DNA of 16,098 nucleotides from an uncultured Granulicatella sp. GTDB lineage: Bacteria; Bacillota; Bacilli; Lactobacillales; Aerococcaceae. The stretch is from positions 1-16,098 of the forward strand of contig URWJ01000022.1 in the NCBI GenBank assembly GCA_900551535.1, in the 5' to 3' direction. The notes beneath the pieces were generated by a model that was not told where the DNA came from, made no database searches, and saw nothing but the letters and a program-made list of their open reading frames with translations. The translations under genes were made by a program, and so were the position numbers. How positions within the stretch are numbered: position 1 is the stretch's first letter; each line of letters starts with the position of its first letter. Positions 14,860 through 16,098 of the stretch are shown here, piece after piece.

Positions 14860-14903
14860 AAAGCTGAAAAGCTAGGCCCCGCAGCCCGGCTTTTCAGCTT
14901 TTT
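14860..14903 (+). terminator. Rho-independent terminator of the oad-cit operon
   Basis: AAAGCTGAAAAGC (14860-14872) pairs perfectly over 13 bp with GCTTTTCAGCTTT (14889-14901). A GC-rich loop and a T run follow, the T run at 14899-14903. It starts 10 bases after the oadA stop. Confidence 0.95.
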
Positions 14904-14927
14904 GTGTGCTTTAAACTGTGTTATAAT
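14899..14927 (+). promoter_or_regulatory. cysE: Extended -10 promoter of cysE-cysS
   Basis: TGTTATAAT (14919-14927) is a perfect extended -10 (TGnTATAAT). The -35 position at 17-base spacing (TTTTTG, 14899-14904) is poor and lies in the T run of the preceding terminator. Transcription would begin near 14934, leaving a leader of about 30 bases. That is too short for a T-box or other amino-acid riboswitch. Confidence 0.75.
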
Positions 14928-14961
14928 GAATAGAATAGACAAATGTAAAGGAAGTGAAGGA

Positions 14962-15522
14962 ATGGGACGTTTTAGAGAAGATATGGATACTTATAAGAGA
15001 AATGATCCAGCAGCAAGAAGCAGCTTGGAAATCGTCTTGACGTACCCAGGATATCACGCAATGGTCTTACACCGGGTGGCGCATTGGTTGCATACAAAGG
15101 CGAAAATGAGACTTCTTGCACGGATGGTCGCTGGATTTAGCAGGTTCCTAACGGGCATCGAGATTCATCCAGGCGCAACGATTGGAAGACGATTCTTTAT
15201 CGACCATGGAATGGGAATCGTCATTGGAGAGACAACGATTATCGGTGACGATGTCAAAATGTTCCATGCGGTCACATTAGGCGGAACCGGGAAAGATACA
15301 GGCAAGCGTCATCCAACCATCGAAAACGGCGTACTTTTATCGGCGCATTCGCAAGTCATTGGCCCCGTAACGGTTGGAGAATATGCCAAGATTGGAGCGG
15401 CGGCAGTTGTGTTAGACGACATTCCTGCACACACCACAGCGGTTGGACTGCCGGCACGAGTGGTCCGCGTCCATACACCAGAAGAAATTGAAAGAGATAC
15501 GACTATCGGAGGAAACTTATGA
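14962..15522 (+). CDS. cysE: Serine O-acetyltransferase
   Basis: A 186-residue serine acetyltransferase of the short Firmicutes type, which makes O-acetylserine for cysteine synthesis. The N-terminal helical part (FREDMDTYKRNDPAARSSLE) is followed by the left-handed beta-helix of hexapeptide repeats: EIHPGATIG, FIDHGMGIVIGETTIIGDDV with the catalytic His of the DHG motif, VTLGGTGKDTGKRHPTI and GPVTVGEYAKIGAAAVVLDDIP. The frame is open upstream to about 14902, but the ATG at 14962 is chosen: it follows AAAGGAAG and lies downstream of the promoter's -10, so the longer form would not be transcribed. The stop overlaps the cysS start (ATGA), as in the common gltX-cysE-cysS arrangement. Confidence 0.95.
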   Translation: MGRFREDMDTYKRNDPAARSSLEIVLTYPGYHAMVLHRVAHWLHTKAKMRLLARMVAGFSRFLTGIEIHPGATIGRRFFIDHGMGIVIGETTIIGDDVKMFHAVTLGGTGKDTGKRHPTIENGVLLSAHSQVIGPVTVGEYAKIGAAAVVLDDIPAHTTAVGLPARVVRVHTPEEIERDTTIGGNL

Positions 15523-16098
15523 TTCAAATCTACAATACCTTAACAAGACAAAAAGAAGCATTTAAACCGATTGAAGAAGGAAAAGTGAGCATGTATGTGT
15601 GCGGTCCAACGGTTTATAACTATATTCATATCGGAAATGCACGTAGTACGGTTTCCTTTGATACGATTCGTCGTTACTTTGAATACCGCGGTTATGACGT
15701 GAATTTCGTTTCGAACTTTACAGATGTGGACGATAAAATTATTCGCGTGGCCAACGAAACAGGCATGACGGCTGAAGAAGTTTCAAAGAAATATATCGAA
15801 GCGTTCTTTGAAGATACAAACGCGCTAAACGTGAAGAAGGCGACTTTAAATCCAACGGTTATGAATACCATGGATGATATTATTGCCTTTGTAGCAGATT
15901 TAATCGATAAAGGAATGGCCTACGAATCAGAAGGTGATGTGTATTTCATTACTGAAAAGTTTGAAGGTTATGGAAAACTCAGCGACCAACGCATCGAAGA
16001 CTTACAGATGGGGGCAAGTAATCGTACCGCCTCTGAAGATGATGCGAAGAAACGCAATCCGCTAGACTTTGCATTATGGAAGAACGCAAAACCGAATG
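15519..16098 (+). CDS. cysS: Cysteinyl-tRNA synthetase, N-terminal part (runs off the window)
   Basis: The first 193 codons of cysteinyl-tRNA synthetase; the rest, to about 470 residues, is beyond the right edge. MYVCGPTVYNYIHIGNAR (25-42) holds the zinc-binding Cys28 and the HIGH-type signature (37-40). NFTDVDDKIIRVA follows near 66-78. The segment RNPLDFALWK near the edge is also typical of the family. GGAGG at 15508-15512 lies inside the end of cysE, and the ATG overlaps the cysE stop in ATGA, so the pair is translationally coupled. The frame is intact to the edge. Confidence 0.96.
   Translation, partial: MIQIYNTLTRQKEAFKPIEEGKVSMYVCGPTVYNYIHIGNARSTVSFDTIRRYFEYRGYDVNFVSNFTDVDDKIIRVANETGMTAEEVSKKYIEAFFEDTNALNVKKATLNPTVMNTMDDIIAFVADLIDKGMAYESEGDVYFITEKFEGYGKLSDQRIEDLQMGASNRTASEDDAKKRNPLDFALWKNAKPN

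Noticed and set aside
14902..14961. An extended cysE reading frame upstream of the ATG at 14962.
   Set aside because: It includes the terminator T run and the promoter -10, so it would not be transcribed; the 14962 start has the ribosome binding site.

Overview
The window looks like a chromosomal segment of a low-GC Gram-positive bacterium of the order Lactobacillales. The grounds are strong AGGAGG-type ribosome binding sites, AT-rich codon use, the gltX and cysE-cysS housekeeping genes, and a citrate-fermentation locus arranged much like that of Enterococcus faecalis. The exact genus cannot be fixed by eye; an Enterococcus, Carnobacteriaceae or Aerococcaceae relative would fit.

Layout. At the left edge, on the + strand, lie the 3' end of a DUF2207-type membrane protein gene, a TrmR-like SAM methyltransferase gene and gltX, closed by a strong terminator. 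Next is a gene-free stretch of about 400 bp that is dominated by a 217-bp imperfect inverted repeat with internal hairpins. On the minus strand follow citG, citO (GntR-family regulator, overlapping citG) and, behind its own terminator, the citrate transporter gene citH. A 330-bp divergent control region separates citH from a long + strand operon: oadH-oadD-oadB-oadG(short)-citC-citD-citE-citF-citX-oadA. A perfect-stem terminator ends that operon. An extended -10 promoter right after the terminator starts cysE-cysS, and cysS runs off the right edge.

How the genes work together. CitH imports citrate as a metal complex. CitD, CitE and CitF form citrate lyase, which splits citrate into acetate and oxaloacetate. 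CitG makes the prosthetic-group precursor, CitX attaches it to CitD, and CitC acetylates it to activate the lyase. OadA, biotinylated OadD and the membrane subunit OadB form an oxaloacetate decarboxylase that converts oxaloacetate to pyruvate and CO2 while pumping Na+. CitO is the likely citrate-responsive activator of both divergent transcripts.

Most notable points: (1) the decarboxylase gamma-subunit functions appear split between a 45-residue membrane peptide (position 8999) and the soluble, internally duplicated OadH; (2) the unexplained structured element between gltX and citG; (3) the insertion of the whole citrate locus between gltX and cysE-cysS, which often form one unit in Firmicutes; (4) a repeated 10-bp sequence, copies 63 bp apart, placed just upstream of both divergent promoters. 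The pathway itself is known; the split gamma subunit and the structured element are the best candidates for something little described.
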